From the NCBI GenBank assembly GCA_945868985.1, contig CAMBOD010000001.1, positions 1 through 32,263 of the forward strand: a stretch of 32,263 bases of DNA, read 5' to 3'. Below are positions 25,064-32,263 of the stretch, one piece after another. Made by a program: the position numbers and the translations under genes. Positions within the stretch are counted from its first letter, which is position 1; every line of letters starts with the position of its first letter. The notes below the pieces were generated by a model. It was not told where the DNA came from and did not search any database. It worked only from the letters and a program-made list of their open reading frames with translations. The stretch comes from Prosthecobacter debontii. Lineage in GTDB: Bacteria > Verrucomicrobiota > Verrucomicrobiia > Chthoniobacterales > Chthoniobacteraceae.

Positions 25064-26815
25064 TTATTTACCGATCGGACGTCGGGAAAGTGCCGCGACA
25101 ACGTCCCAATGATTCGCGACGAGCAATTCGCGAGCGACTTCGGTGTCCAGCCCGAGCGCCACAGCCACCATGCGTGTCGCGCGGTCACGCAATTTCACAT
25201 TGGTCGCGCGCAGATTTACCATCGCACCGCCGCGCACTTTGCCGAGGCGGATCATCGCGCAGGTCGAGAGGATGTTCAGCGCAACTTTCGTGGCGGTGCC
25301 CGCTTTCAGGCGCGTGGAACCGGTGACGATCTCCGCGCCCGTCGGCAGATCGAACTCCACGTCCCACGGCTGCGGCGATGGGTTCCGTGTTGGATTGCAG
25401 GTGAGAAGAATCGTCCGCGCTCCGAGTTGCCGCGCTCGCGCCAGTGCGCCGATCACAAACGGCGTCCGCCCGCTCGCAGCGATCCCGCACACCACATCGC
25501 CCGCACGCACGCCGCGCCCGGTCATCGCGAGCGCGCCTGATTCACGTGAATCCTCCGCAGCTTCCGCCGAATGTGTGAGCGCAGACGCACCACCGGCGAT
25601 CACGCCCTGCACCAATTCGGACGGCGTGCCAAAAGTCGGCGGGATCTCGCTCGCATCCAGCACGCCCAGACGACCGCTCGTGCCCGCACCTGCGTAAAGA
25701 AGCCGCCCGCCCTTCGACAGCGCGGCTGCGATCAATTCCACCGCATCCGCGAGCCTGTCTTTGCACGCCGCCAGCGCCACACGCACTCGATCCTCTTCTT
25801 CGACAAACAGCGCCACGAGTTCGCCCGCCGACATTTTCTCAAGCTCCTCCGCACGCGGATGCACCTGCTCGGTCGCCGCGCTCGCCAGCTCTCCGGCGCT
25901 AGCGACTTCAGAGGAAAGTGCGGCGGGATTTTCCATATGAACCGCCCCTTTTCGCGCCAGCGCCGCCGCACCAAAAGCCCCACTCCGCGTGCAAAGCTCT
26001 ACGTTTGCGCCCGGCAATTTCTCAGCGAGCAAACGGCGGTAGTGCGCTGCGTAGCCGGGTTCCTTCGTGAGGAGCCCGCCGAGCAGACGCACATCAACGC
26101 TTTCCATCCCGAGACGTTGCGCGACCGCGACCGTGAACCGAGCAAGATCACCAGCGCGATGTTCGATCAACTCCTGCATTTCCACGTCACCCGCATCCGC
26201 CGCCCGGAAAATCACGGGCGCAAGCCGCGCGACCTGCATCTTGTCGGCCTGGTTCACCCAGTCCACGAGCTGCGGCAGTTCATTCAGCGAAAGCTCGGCG
26301 AGGATCGCCGATGCGAGCGGGGAAAGCGTGCCCTCGATGTCGTAACGCAGGATCACCTTGCGCAGGGCGTGACGACACATGTCGTAGCCGCCACCACGGT
26401 CGCCGAGGATGTGCCCCCAACCGCCGGATTTTTCCACGCGCCCGCCCTTCCTTCCATGCACGACAGCACCCGTGCCGCTGATGACCACGATTCCGTCGCC
26501 ATCCCCCAGCGCCGTGGCAAAGCCAGATTCACAATCACTCCCCACACTCACGCGCGCAGCCGGCCACGCAGCGACAGCCAGCCGCCGCAGCCGTGCGCGA
26601 TCGTTTTCCGACAAACACCCCGCGAGAAACACGCCCGCTTCATTCACCTCGCGCGGCAGCACCGCGAAAAGTTGCGAGAGCTGCGTATCCGTGGAGAGCT
26701 TCAGATTCGCCGCGCCAAGCTGGCCTTCCCCGAGCACGCGCCCAGTGTCATCGAGAAGCACCCAGTCGGTTTTTGTGCCACCGCCTTCAACGCCGAGAAT
26801 GGTGTGATTTGCCAT
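25064..26815 (-). CDS. murQ: fused N-acetylmuramate/GlcNAc kinase and N-acetylmuramate-6-phosphate etherase
   Basis: One 583-aa frame from the ATG 26815. Residues about 1-295 form a BadF/BadG-type sugar kinase: LGVEGGGTKTDWVLLD (phosphate 1), SDCESGFATAL, VVISGTGAVVHG (phosphate 2) and the adenosine motif VRLLGGLLT. After a linker, residues about 310-583 are MurQ, a SIS-domain etherase: GGRLLYAGAGTSGRLGVLDA followed by SEIPPTFG (catalytic Glu), then HSAEAAEDS and GIAASGRTPFVIGAL. Clostridial MurK, a BadF-family kinase, phosphorylates MurNAc and GlcNAc; MurQ then splits MurNAc-6-P into GlcNAc-6-P and D-lactate. The fusion would join two consecutive steps of peptidoglycan recycling. The actual sugar of the kinase half is inferred from its partner. 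Confidence 0.92.
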   Translation of the reverse strand: MANHTILGVEGGGTKTDWVLLDDTGRVLGEGQLGAANLKLSTDTQLSQLFAVLPREVNEAGVFLAGCLSENDRARLRRLAVAAWPAARVSVGSDCESGFATALGDGDGIVVISGTGAVVHGRKGGRVEKSGGWGHILGDRGGGYDMCRHALRKVILRYDIEGTLSPLASAILAELSLNELPQLVDWVNQADKMQVARLAPVIFRAADAGDVEMQELIEHRAGDLARFTVAVAQRLGMESVDVRLLGGLLTKEPGYAAHYRRLLAEKLPGANVELCTRSGAFGAAALARKGAVHMENPAALSSEVASAGELASAATEQVHPRAEELEKMSAGELVALFVEEEDRVRVALAACKDRLADAVELIAAALSKGGRLLYAGAGTSGRLGVLDASEIPPTFGTPSELVQGVIAGGASALTHSAEAAEDSRESGALAMTGRGVRAGDVVCGIAASGRTPFVIGALARARQLGARTILLTCNPTRNPSPQPWDVEFDLPTGAEIVTGSTRLKAGTATKVALNILSTCAMIRLGKVRGGAMVNLRATNVKLRDRATRMVAVALGLDTEVARELLVANHWDVVAALSRRPIGK

Positions 26816-26900
26816 GTGAAAAAATCGGTTGCCGGAAAATGCCCTCATAACCCGCGCTTGGCAATGGCGGCAAACCTACTAACTCAACAGCCACTCAAAC

Positions 26901-27326
26901 ATGACTCCCGCACTCATCTGGTTCCGTCGCATCTGCTGGCTCGGTGTCGCGATTTGGACGGCAACGGTATTTTACCTCTCGTCCCAAGGCGGCCCGGATC
27001 TCGCCGAACAAATGCCATTCTTCATGGCGATGTGGGACAAGCTCCTGCATTTCGTCGCATTTCTCAGCGGCGCATGCGCTCTGCTGCCAGCACTGCGGCT
27101 CAGCTATTCATGGTCGTGGAAAAAAGTCGCGCTCACTTGCATCGCCTGCCTTTCCATCTACGGCGCACTCGACGAAGTGCACCAATACTGGACGCCAAGC
27201 CGCAGCGCGCTCGACCCGCTCGACTGGCTCGCAGATACTCTCGGAGCCGCCACCGGCACCACACTCGCCTTTTTCATCCATGCCTTCTGCGAAAGAAAAA
27301 ATCGCCGCACTACGTCGGGAAATTGA
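26901..27326 (+). CDS. VanZ-like membrane protein
   Basis: A 141-aa protein with about four membrane segments (near residues 8-26, 45-65, 75-92 and 115-132). It has the VanZ family marks: DKLLHFVAFLSGACAL after the first loop, and DEVHQYWTPSRSALDPLDWL followed by ADTLGAATG. VanZ-like proteins are widespread, and their role outside teicoplanin resistance is unclear. Its last 47 bases overlap the start of ligA in another frame, so the two are probably coupled. It is divergent from the murQ fusion gene with 85 bases between starts. Confidence 0.88.
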   Translation: MTPALIWFRRICWLGVAIWTATVFYLSSQGGPDLAEQMPFFMAMWDKLLHFVAFLSGACALLPALRLSYSWSWKKVALTCIACLSIYGALDEVHQYWTPSRSALDPLDWLADTLGAATGTTLAFFIHAFCERKNRRTTSGN

Positions 27327-30198
27327 GGAACACGACCGTCGCTACTACGTCGAGGCCCGCCCGACGATCAGCGACGCCGCCTACGACGTGCTCTATCGCG
27401 AACTCCGCGCACTCGAAGAAGCACACCCAGAACTCATCACACCCGATTCGCCAACGCAGCGCGTGGGCGGCGCGCCGTCGAAAGGCTTCAAACAGGTGCG
27501 TCACCAGGTGCCGATGCTGTCGTTGGAAAAAATCGAGCCACCGACACTAACGGGCGCGGATGCGGAACTGGAGTTTTCAAAGCGTGTGCGCTTGCAGGAC
27601 GAGCGCACCGTCGAGGAACTGCGCTGGTTTGACCAGACGATCCGCAAACAGCTCGACTCGGAGAAGGTCGGCTATGTGATGGAGCCGAAGGTGGATGGCG
27701 TCTCCATTTCAGTCTATTACCGCGATGGTTTGCTAACGCTAGGCGTCACGCGCGGCGACGGCACGACAGGAGACGATATCACGGCAAATCTCCGGGCGGT
27801 GAAGGCGATCCCGCTGCGACTCGACATGCCGAATCCTCCCGCGCTGCTCGAAGTCCGTGGCGAGGCCTACATGCCGGTGAAGGAATTCGAGGCGATGAAC
27901 GCCGCGCTCGAAGCTGCTGGCGAGAAGACGTTGCCGAATGCGCGCAACGCGACCGCAGGCACGCTCAAGCAGCTCGATTCCAACGCCGTCGCGAAGCGCC
28001 CGGTGCGCGCGGTCTTTTACGCTGTTGGTGCGCTCGATGGCATCAGCTTTGCCACGCACGGCGACACGCTGCGCGCGTTGAAGAAATTCGGCCTGCCGAC
28101 GCAGGAGCTGTGGTGGGAGTGCGACGACATGGAGGACGTCATCGCGAAGTATCAGAGCGAAGTGGTGAGCGATTACGACGAGAGTCGCGACCTGCGGACG
28201 AAGCTCCACTACGAGATCGATGGCATCGTGATCAAAGTGAACGACCGCGCCGCGTGGGAGCTCATCCCCGCGAAGGCGAAGGCACCGGGCTACGCGATCG
28301 TCCACAAGCCCGTGCCGTGGATTTCCGGCGCGGTGACTGAACTTCTCGGCATCACGATTCAGGTCGGACGCACTGGCGTGCTTACGCCCGTCGCCGAACT
28401 AAAGCCTGTGTTCGTGCAAGGCTCCACTGTCTCTCGCGCAACACTGCACAACGACGAAGAAATCAAGCGTAAGGACATCCGCATCGGTGACACGCTCATT
28501 ATTCGCAAAGCCGGCATGGTCATTCCCGAGGTAATTGAGGTCGTGAAGTCAAAGCGCCACAGCTCTGCAAAACCGTTCGATCTCTTTGAATACGTTGGTG
28601 GTAGATGTCCCGCGTGCGGAGGGCAGGCAAAACGCGATCCCCGATTCCACGTGTATGCCAAATGCACAAACCCGGAGAAGATCGGAACCCGATTCAAATG
28701 CACATATAGTTCGGACGATTTAAGTTTGGTTGACCAAACATGCCCGATTTGTCGCGAGGCTAAAATGAAGCGAGAAGCAGACTATGCTGACTGGATTTGT
28801 GAAAACATCTCCGGCTGCCCCGCGCAGCTCGTTCGACGCGTTGAGTTCTTCGGCCAGCGGAGTGCACTCGATATTGAGGGCGTCGGCGGGGTCGTCGCGG
28901 AAAAACTCGTCGAGCGCGGGCTGGTAAAATCACCGCTCGACCTTTTCGATCTGCGACTCGAACAACTCGCGAAACTCAACCTCGGTAGCGACGACGAACC
29001 GCGCATTTTCGGCGAGAAAAACGCCACGAAAGTCATCGAGGGAATTTCGCGCGCAAAGACGCAACCGCTCGCTCGCTGGCTTCACGCGTTTGCCATTCCC
29101 GATGTTGGCGAACAAACTGCTTCCGATTTAGCAGCGTTCTATCCGGATCTGAAAACACTACTCACTTCAGATCTGATCAAAGACACAGCTGAACTCGGAA
29201 AATTCAGGCGTATTTTTGAGCAAAACAAAAATGGGAAAGAGGAAGCGCACCTGACGGCACCTGAAAAAACAGCGAGAAGGCAACGCCAAGAAGAAGCAAA
29301 ACATCAAGGGAACCCGATCGGTCAGCGCTTGGTAGAATCAGGCTTTGCTCGTTCTGCCGCCCAACCGTGGCAGGCAAAGACACTGATTGGTCCAAGTGCT
29401 GCACAGGCAATCGTGGATTGGGCGGCAGGACCGTATGGGCTGGCTGCATTGCAGAAGATGGATGCTCTAGGACTCAATCCTAGCGCAGCGAGAAGGTATC
29501 ATTTGAAGACAGCAACGCAGGCGGTGGTGCATCTGGCCTCTAACAGACAAAAGAAACTTCTGAAATTCTTCGGAGCAAAGTTTTCCGATCGATTGTCTGT
29601 CGGTGCCGCAGGCTTCGAGATCAAGAAGTTGATGGATAATGAGGCCCGCCGAGAGCTTTGGAGAAAGTATCTTTTTCTAAGCCAGGATTTCGATTCCGAA
29701 TCTGACGAACTCAAACCATACGATGCGGACGCATTGGCGTCTGTGGTGGTTCCGGAGGATTGGAGTAGTTCGGATGCAGTTTCTGAATACCGCAAGGAGT
29801 TTGCTGCGGATTTGCTGCAAGACCATTCTCCTTACGACGATCCTCAGCCACCTATCGAATTTGTTGATCGTTCCTTTGTTTTCACTGGGGCGTTTGGTTT
29901 CGGATCTAGAATTGAGTGCCAACAAGAGGTTATTCGGCGAGGAGGTAAAACACAGAGCGCGGTCAGTCGGACAGTTGACTACCTCGTTATCGGTGAGGAG
30001 GGCAGCAAAGCTTGGAAGGAAGGAGCTTATGGAAACAAAATTGAGGCGGCAGTTATCGCGCGCAGGGAGTGTGGAATGCCAGCGATCGTATCTGAAGCGC
30101 ATTGGGTTGAAGCACTGCTTCGCAATCCGATCGAGGAACATCAGGCCCCGAAAATTAAGGCACCGCTGAATGATGATAAACAGGGCAGTCTTTTTTGA
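27280..30198 (+). CDS. ligA: NAD-dependent DNA ligase, unusually long and mosaic (LigA)
   Basis: 972 aa from the ATG 27280; LigA is usually 650-720. The N-terminal Ia domain (HDRRYYVEARPTISDAAYD), adenylation domain (EPKVDG, K137; TRGDGTTGDDIT; RGEAYMP; YEIDGIVIKV) and OB fold (RTGVLTPVAELKPV) are normal apart from a roughly 25-residue insert near 84-115. The zinc-finger region is doubled: C443/C446/C462/C474 and C488/C491/C507/C513. The first helix-hairpin-helix motifs follow (DIEGVGGVVAEKL, FAIPDVGEQTASDL). An insert of about 75 charged residues (635-700) then splits them from IGPSAAQAIVDW. About 120 novel residues precede a BRCT-like end (861-950; FVFTGAFGFGSR, VDYLVIGEEGSKAW). DNA at about 28590-28800 and 29150-30198 is visibly AT-richer. 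All catalytic motifs are intact. Confidence 0.93.
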   Translation: MPSAKEKIAALRREIEEHDRRYYVEARPTISDAAYDVLYRELRALEEAHPELITPDSPTQRVGGAPSKGFKQVRHQVPMLSLEKIEPPTLTGADAELEFSKRVRLQDERTVEELRWFDQTIRKQLDSEKVGYVMEPKVDGVSISVYYRDGLLTLGVTRGDGTTGDDITANLRAVKAIPLRLDMPNPPALLEVRGEAYMPVKEFEAMNAALEAAGEKTLPNARNATAGTLKQLDSNAVAKRPVRAVFYAVGALDGISFATHGDTLRALKKFGLPTQELWWECDDMEDVIAKYQSEVVSDYDESRDLRTKLHYEIDGIVIKVNDRAAWELIPAKAKAPGYAIVHKPVPWISGAVTELLGITIQVGRTGVLTPVAELKPVFVQGSTVSRATLHNDEEIKRKDIRIGDTLIIRKAGMVIPEVIEVVKSKRHSSAKPFDLFEYVGGRCPACGGQAKRDPRFHVYAKCTNPEKIGTRFKCTYSSDDLSLVDQTCPICREAKMKREADYADWICENISGCPAQLVRRVEFFGQRSALDIEGVGGVVAEKLVERGLVKSPLDLFDLRLEQLAKLNLGSDDEPRIFGEKNATKVIEGISRAKTQPLARWLHAFAIPDVGEQTASDLAAFYPDLKTLLTSDLIKDTAELGKFRRIFEQNKNGKEEAHLTAPEKTARRQRQEEAKHQGNPIGQRLVESGFARSAAQPWQAKTLIGPSAAQAIVDWAAGPYGLAALQKMDALGLNPSAARRYHLKTATQAVVHLASNRQKKLLKFFGAKFSDRLSVGAAGFEIKKLMDNEARRELWRKYLFLSQDFDSESDELKPYDADALASVVVPEDWSSSDAVSEYRKEFAADLLQDHSPYDDPQPPIEFVDRSFVFTGAFGFGSRIECQQEVIRRGGKTQSAVSRTVDYLVIGEEGSKAWKEGAYGNKIEAAVIARRECGMPAIVSEAHWVEALLRNPIEEHQAPKIKAPLNDDKQGSLF

Positions 30199-30325
30199 AA
30201 ACAAGCGAGGGAACGAAGATAAAAAGCACCGAAACAGGACGAGTTATTTTGATCGTCAGAACACCGATGGCGACCGTGAAAAAAACCGTAGGAAGCGGGC
30301 ACTGAGTTCGCTACAGTCCACGCCC

Positions 30326-30985
30326 ATGGAAATTGTCCCGATTGAAGTTTTTGGCATCCACGTTGACGTCGCATTCCCTGCACCGCTCGGCTTTCAGGCC
30401 GCGAAGCTGGAGGAGTTTGGCGCAAAGATTTGCGACCCCAAAGAGGGACTGCCACTGCGTGCGGAACATATCCGGCTCCGCCGCTTCGATGAGCTTTTCG
30501 ACTACGAAGTGAAGGCTGTATTTTTCGGCGAAAACGGCACGCTCACCCGCACTGCGGAACGCATCAAACTCGGCATCCGCAACGCACGCACACAGGGCGA
30601 CTGGAACGTGATCCAGCAGACGTTCACGCGCTTTTATACGCTCATGGATTTCGACGAGAAGTCTCTCTCTCACCTCTCCGCGCACGCGCACGCAAAGTTT
30701 GAAACACTCGAAGCACGCGATGAGTGGCTGAAACAATTTTCACACAACGCCCTGATAGATAAGGCCGCGGCGCTCGGCTACGTGAAGATCGCCGATTGGG
30801 AAAAAGAAATCCGCGTGCTCATGGAACCATCAAACATGGTGCCGAACGCCGTCTTTATTTCGTGGGATACCCAGTTCGTGAACCTTCAGGAATGGGACAC
30901 CTTCATCGGCTCTCTGCCGAATGTGATGGAAAACTCGGCGAACTATTTCGAGATCGGCTTCGAACCGTTCAAGGAACGCGTATAG
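30326..30985 (+). CDS. unknown soluble protein
   Basis: 219 aa from the ATG 30326 (MEIVPIEVFGIHVDVAFPAP); the frame is open from 30170, but the upstream part is Lys/Arg/Asn-rich and unlikely to be coding. There is no signal peptide or membrane segment. The N-terminal half looks beta-rich (FDELFDYEVKAVFFGENGTLTR) and the middle helical (ERIKLGIRNARTQGDWNVIQQTFTRF). No family recognised. It lies 127 bases after ligA; that AT-rich gap shows no clear promoter or terminator. It converges on the prenyltransferase-like gene with a 3-base gap. Normal codon use for the window supports a real gene. Confidence 0.7.
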   Translation: MEIVPIEVFGIHVDVAFPAPLGFQAAKLEEFGAKICDPKEGLPLRAEHIRLRRFDELFDYEVKAVFFGENGTLTRTAERIKLGIRNARTQGDWNVIQQTFTRFYTLMDFDEKSLSHLSAHAHAKFETLEARDEWLKQFSHNALIDKAAALGYVKIADWEKEIRVLMEPSNMVPNAVFISWDTQFVNLQEWDTFIGSLPNVMENSANYFEIGFEPFKERV

Positions 30986-30988
30986 CGC

Positions 30989-31903
30989 TCACTGAACGGC
31001 GAGATGCCCGAGTGCGAGCAGGCCGTAGAAAGTATATTCCGCATCGAGCGCATCGTCCGCCCAATGTCCGTGAAAACCACCCTCCGCGCTCCACAGCGTG
31101 TCCACAAAATCGAGACACCGCTCGCGGATTGCCTCCGGCAAAGTGCGGTCGAGACACGATAGCGCGTGAAGCGCAGTGGCCGTGGAAAGCAAATCCGGCA
31201 ACGGAGATCCGGGCGCCGCAAGCCAGCCGCCCTCCGTGTGCGCCTGCGCGAGCAGCCAGTCGCCGACGGCATCATTCACCGGCACGCCGAGCTGATGGAG
31301 CAAAGTCACCGCCGCTGCAGTCGCGGGCACCGTGCCCTGACGCATCCCGCGCACATTTCCCCACGCACCGTCGGGTGTTTCGAGAAACTTTAAGCACTGC
31401 ACCATCCACATCGCATCCGGCACTTCGCGCCCGAGGTCCTGATACGCACCGAGCGCGACAAAACACCCATACGCATGCCCGTGCACCGCGCCGCGCTTCT
31501 CGTGATAGCCGCCATCCGCCGTGCGAAATTCCTCAATGCGCGCCAGCAATTGATCGGCATCGGAAACCACACCACTCGCCGCCCTGCACCGCGCCAGCGC
31601 TCCGAGGTGGATAAAATCCAAACCTTCCCCTTCCCCAAACGCCGCCACAAATTTTCCCAGCGCATCCCGCTGCGAAGAATTTTCGTCATCCGCAAATCCG
31701 TCATTCGTCATTGTCACCGCCTGCATCCCCGCGAGCGCAAAGATGGTGTAGTAAAGATCCGCACGCCCCGCGCGGTCGCACGCCCCGCCTTCACTCGTGA
31801 ACTGCCGCATCAAAAAACCGCGCACCAATTCCGTCGAGTCTCCGAGCATCTTCGGAGCAAGCCGTGCGACCTGGAGCATTTCGAGACGGAGACTTCGGTT
31901 CAT
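30989..31903 (-). CDS. prenyltransferase/squalene-cyclase repeat protein
   Basis: 304 aa from the ATG 31903 (MNRSLRLEMLQVARLAPKML); a GTG at 31933 is also in frame. The sequence is an alpha-alpha toroid with five repeats of the GG(F/Y/W) type: SEGGACDRAGRADLYYTIFAL, ADGGYHEKRGAVHGHAYGCF, PDGAWGNVRGMRQGTVPATA, TEGGWLAAPGSPLPDLLSTA and AEGGFHGHWADDALDAEYTF. This is the layout of protein prenyltransferase beta subunits and terpene cyclases. The cyclase DXDD motif is absent and zinc ligands cannot be assigned with confidence. In Planctomycetota/Verrucomicrobiota such proteins are common and uncharacterised. It follows the truncated unknown gene by about 45 bases on the same strand. Confidence 0.82.
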   Translation of the reverse strand: MNRSLRLEMLQVARLAPKMLGDSTELVRGFLMRQFTSEGGACDRAGRADLYYTIFALAGMQAVTMTNDGFADDENSSQRDALGKFVAAFGEGEGLDFIHLGALARCRAASGVVSDADQLLARIEEFRTADGGYHEKRGAVHGHAYGCFVALGAYQDLGREVPDAMWMVQCLKFLETPDGAWGNVRGMRQGTVPATAAAVTLLHQLGVPVNDAVGDWLLAQAHTEGGWLAAPGSPLPDLLSTATALHALSCLDRTLPEAIRERCLDFVDTLWSAEGGFHGHWADDALDAEYTFYGLLALGHLAVQ

Positions 31904-31947
31904 CTCGCCAAGTCTCCGCGCCAGCACGCACACGACAAGATGATTCC

Positions 31948-32263
31948 CTAGCGCCGCTTTTTTTTGCGCGGGAGTTTTTCGTCGAAGCCGGGTCGCTTAA
32001 ATTTCCGCGCCTTCGGAAAACGCTTTGTGGTAGCACTGCGTAAACGATCCAAATGGACGAGGATTTCGAGGACGCTGTCGGTTTTTTCCGGGAAGAGTGA
32101 CTGGAGCGCCGTCCACGCTTCGATGGTGTTATCGAGAGCGATGAGAGCGACTTTGGCGGATCCATCGGAATCGAGCACGCCGGTCTGACGATCCTCGGTT
32201 TCTTCGACTCGCGAACTGAATGCGCGGCAGAGCTTCACGTAGATGAGGTGTTGATACCAGCGG
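31948..32263 (-). CDS. unknown protein, 3' end of a gene cut by the window edge
   Basis: The frame is open from the right edge to the stop at 31948-31950 (about 105 codons). A GTG at 32238 is in frame, but coding-like sequence continues upstream (RWYQHLIYVKLCRAF), so the gene most likely starts beyond the window. The visible part is helical (NTIEAWTALQSLFPEKTD, then VLEILVHLDRLRSATTKRF) and ends in a basic Lys/Arg tail (EKLPRKKKRR). No family recognised. It is probably cotranscribed with the prenyltransferase-repeat gene downstream. Confidence 0.65.
   Translation of the reverse strand, partial: RWYQHLIYVKLCRAFSSRVEETEDRQTGVLDSDGSAKVALIALDNTIEAWTALQSLFPEKTDSVLEILVHLDRLRSATTKRFPKARKFKRPGFDEKLPRKKKRR

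Noticed and set aside
25571-27550. 659-codon plus-strand frame across the murQ fusion
   Set aside because: Runs antisense through a conserved two-domain gene and into VanZ and ligA; composition is Arg/His-rich noise.

Overview
The window is 32 kb of GC-rich bacterial chromosome. It has dense genes on both strands, one tRNA and many core metabolic genes. Gene content and style point to Verrucomicrobiota, probably near Chthoniobacterales/Spartobacteria. The clues are a GldA/GldF/GldG-like ABC cluster followed by a DUF4340 protein, a DUF4912 protein, a Tat-exported Gfo/Idh/MocA oxidoreductase, a helical-repeat protein with a PDZ domain, menaquinone-type UbiE/MenG, and poor use of Shine-Dalgarno sites. 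The phylum call is inference; no marker gene was compared.

Layout. 1-561 (-): an L,D-transpeptidase lipoprotein gene, cut by the window edge and carrying an in-frame TGA exactly where the lipobox cysteine should be. 690-2012 (-): helical-repeat/PDZ protein. 2125-3698 (-): a small defence-type island with an antitoxin/ParE-like toxin pair and an Mrr-like nuclease, marked by three copies of a CTAG-containing 10-mer. 3891-6586 (+): pyruvate kinase and a GT4 glycogen synthase. 6667-7299 (+): unknown membrane protein. 9638-7317 (-): a tightly overlapping operon of a DapA-family lyase, an MgtC-like membrane protein and a two-cysteine proline racemase-family epimerase, which suggests hydroxyproline use. 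9777-10799 (+): ilvC. 10994-16264 (+): ABC ATPase, permease, GldG-like protein and DUF4340 protein in one operon. 16974-16261 (-): ubiE/menG. 16991-18630 (+): a REC-kinase-REC hybrid histidine kinase split by a frameshift in a run of nine G inside its H-box. 18686-18767 (-): tRNA-Leu(CAG). 19924-18830 (-): dnaN. 21518-20031 (-): TolC-like outer-membrane protein. 21633-21947 (+): small lipoprotein. 22727-21954 (-): hisF. 22846-23481 (+): DUF4912 protein. 26815-23580 (-): a MurK-MurQ-type fusion for peptidoglycan recycling, then the Tat oxidoreductase. 26901-30198 (+): VanZ-like protein and an unusually long NAD-dependent DNA ligase. 30326-30985 (+): unknown protein. The right end (-) holds a prenyltransferase/squalene-cyclase-repeat protein and a truncated unknown gene.

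The most unusual items are the 972-residue LigA, with a doubled zinc-finger region and a rebuilt C-terminus in visibly AT-richer DNA; the two precisely placed gene breaks (TGA at the lipobox, G-tract in the kinase H-box); the repeat-marked toxin-antitoxin/nuclease island; the inverted repeat upstream of dnaN; and MgtC inside a putative hydroxyproline operon. No CRISPR array, insertion sequence, prophage or rRNA was seen. No gene-free stretch exceeds about 230 bases. Several convergent gene pairs are separated by only a few bases or share stop codons.
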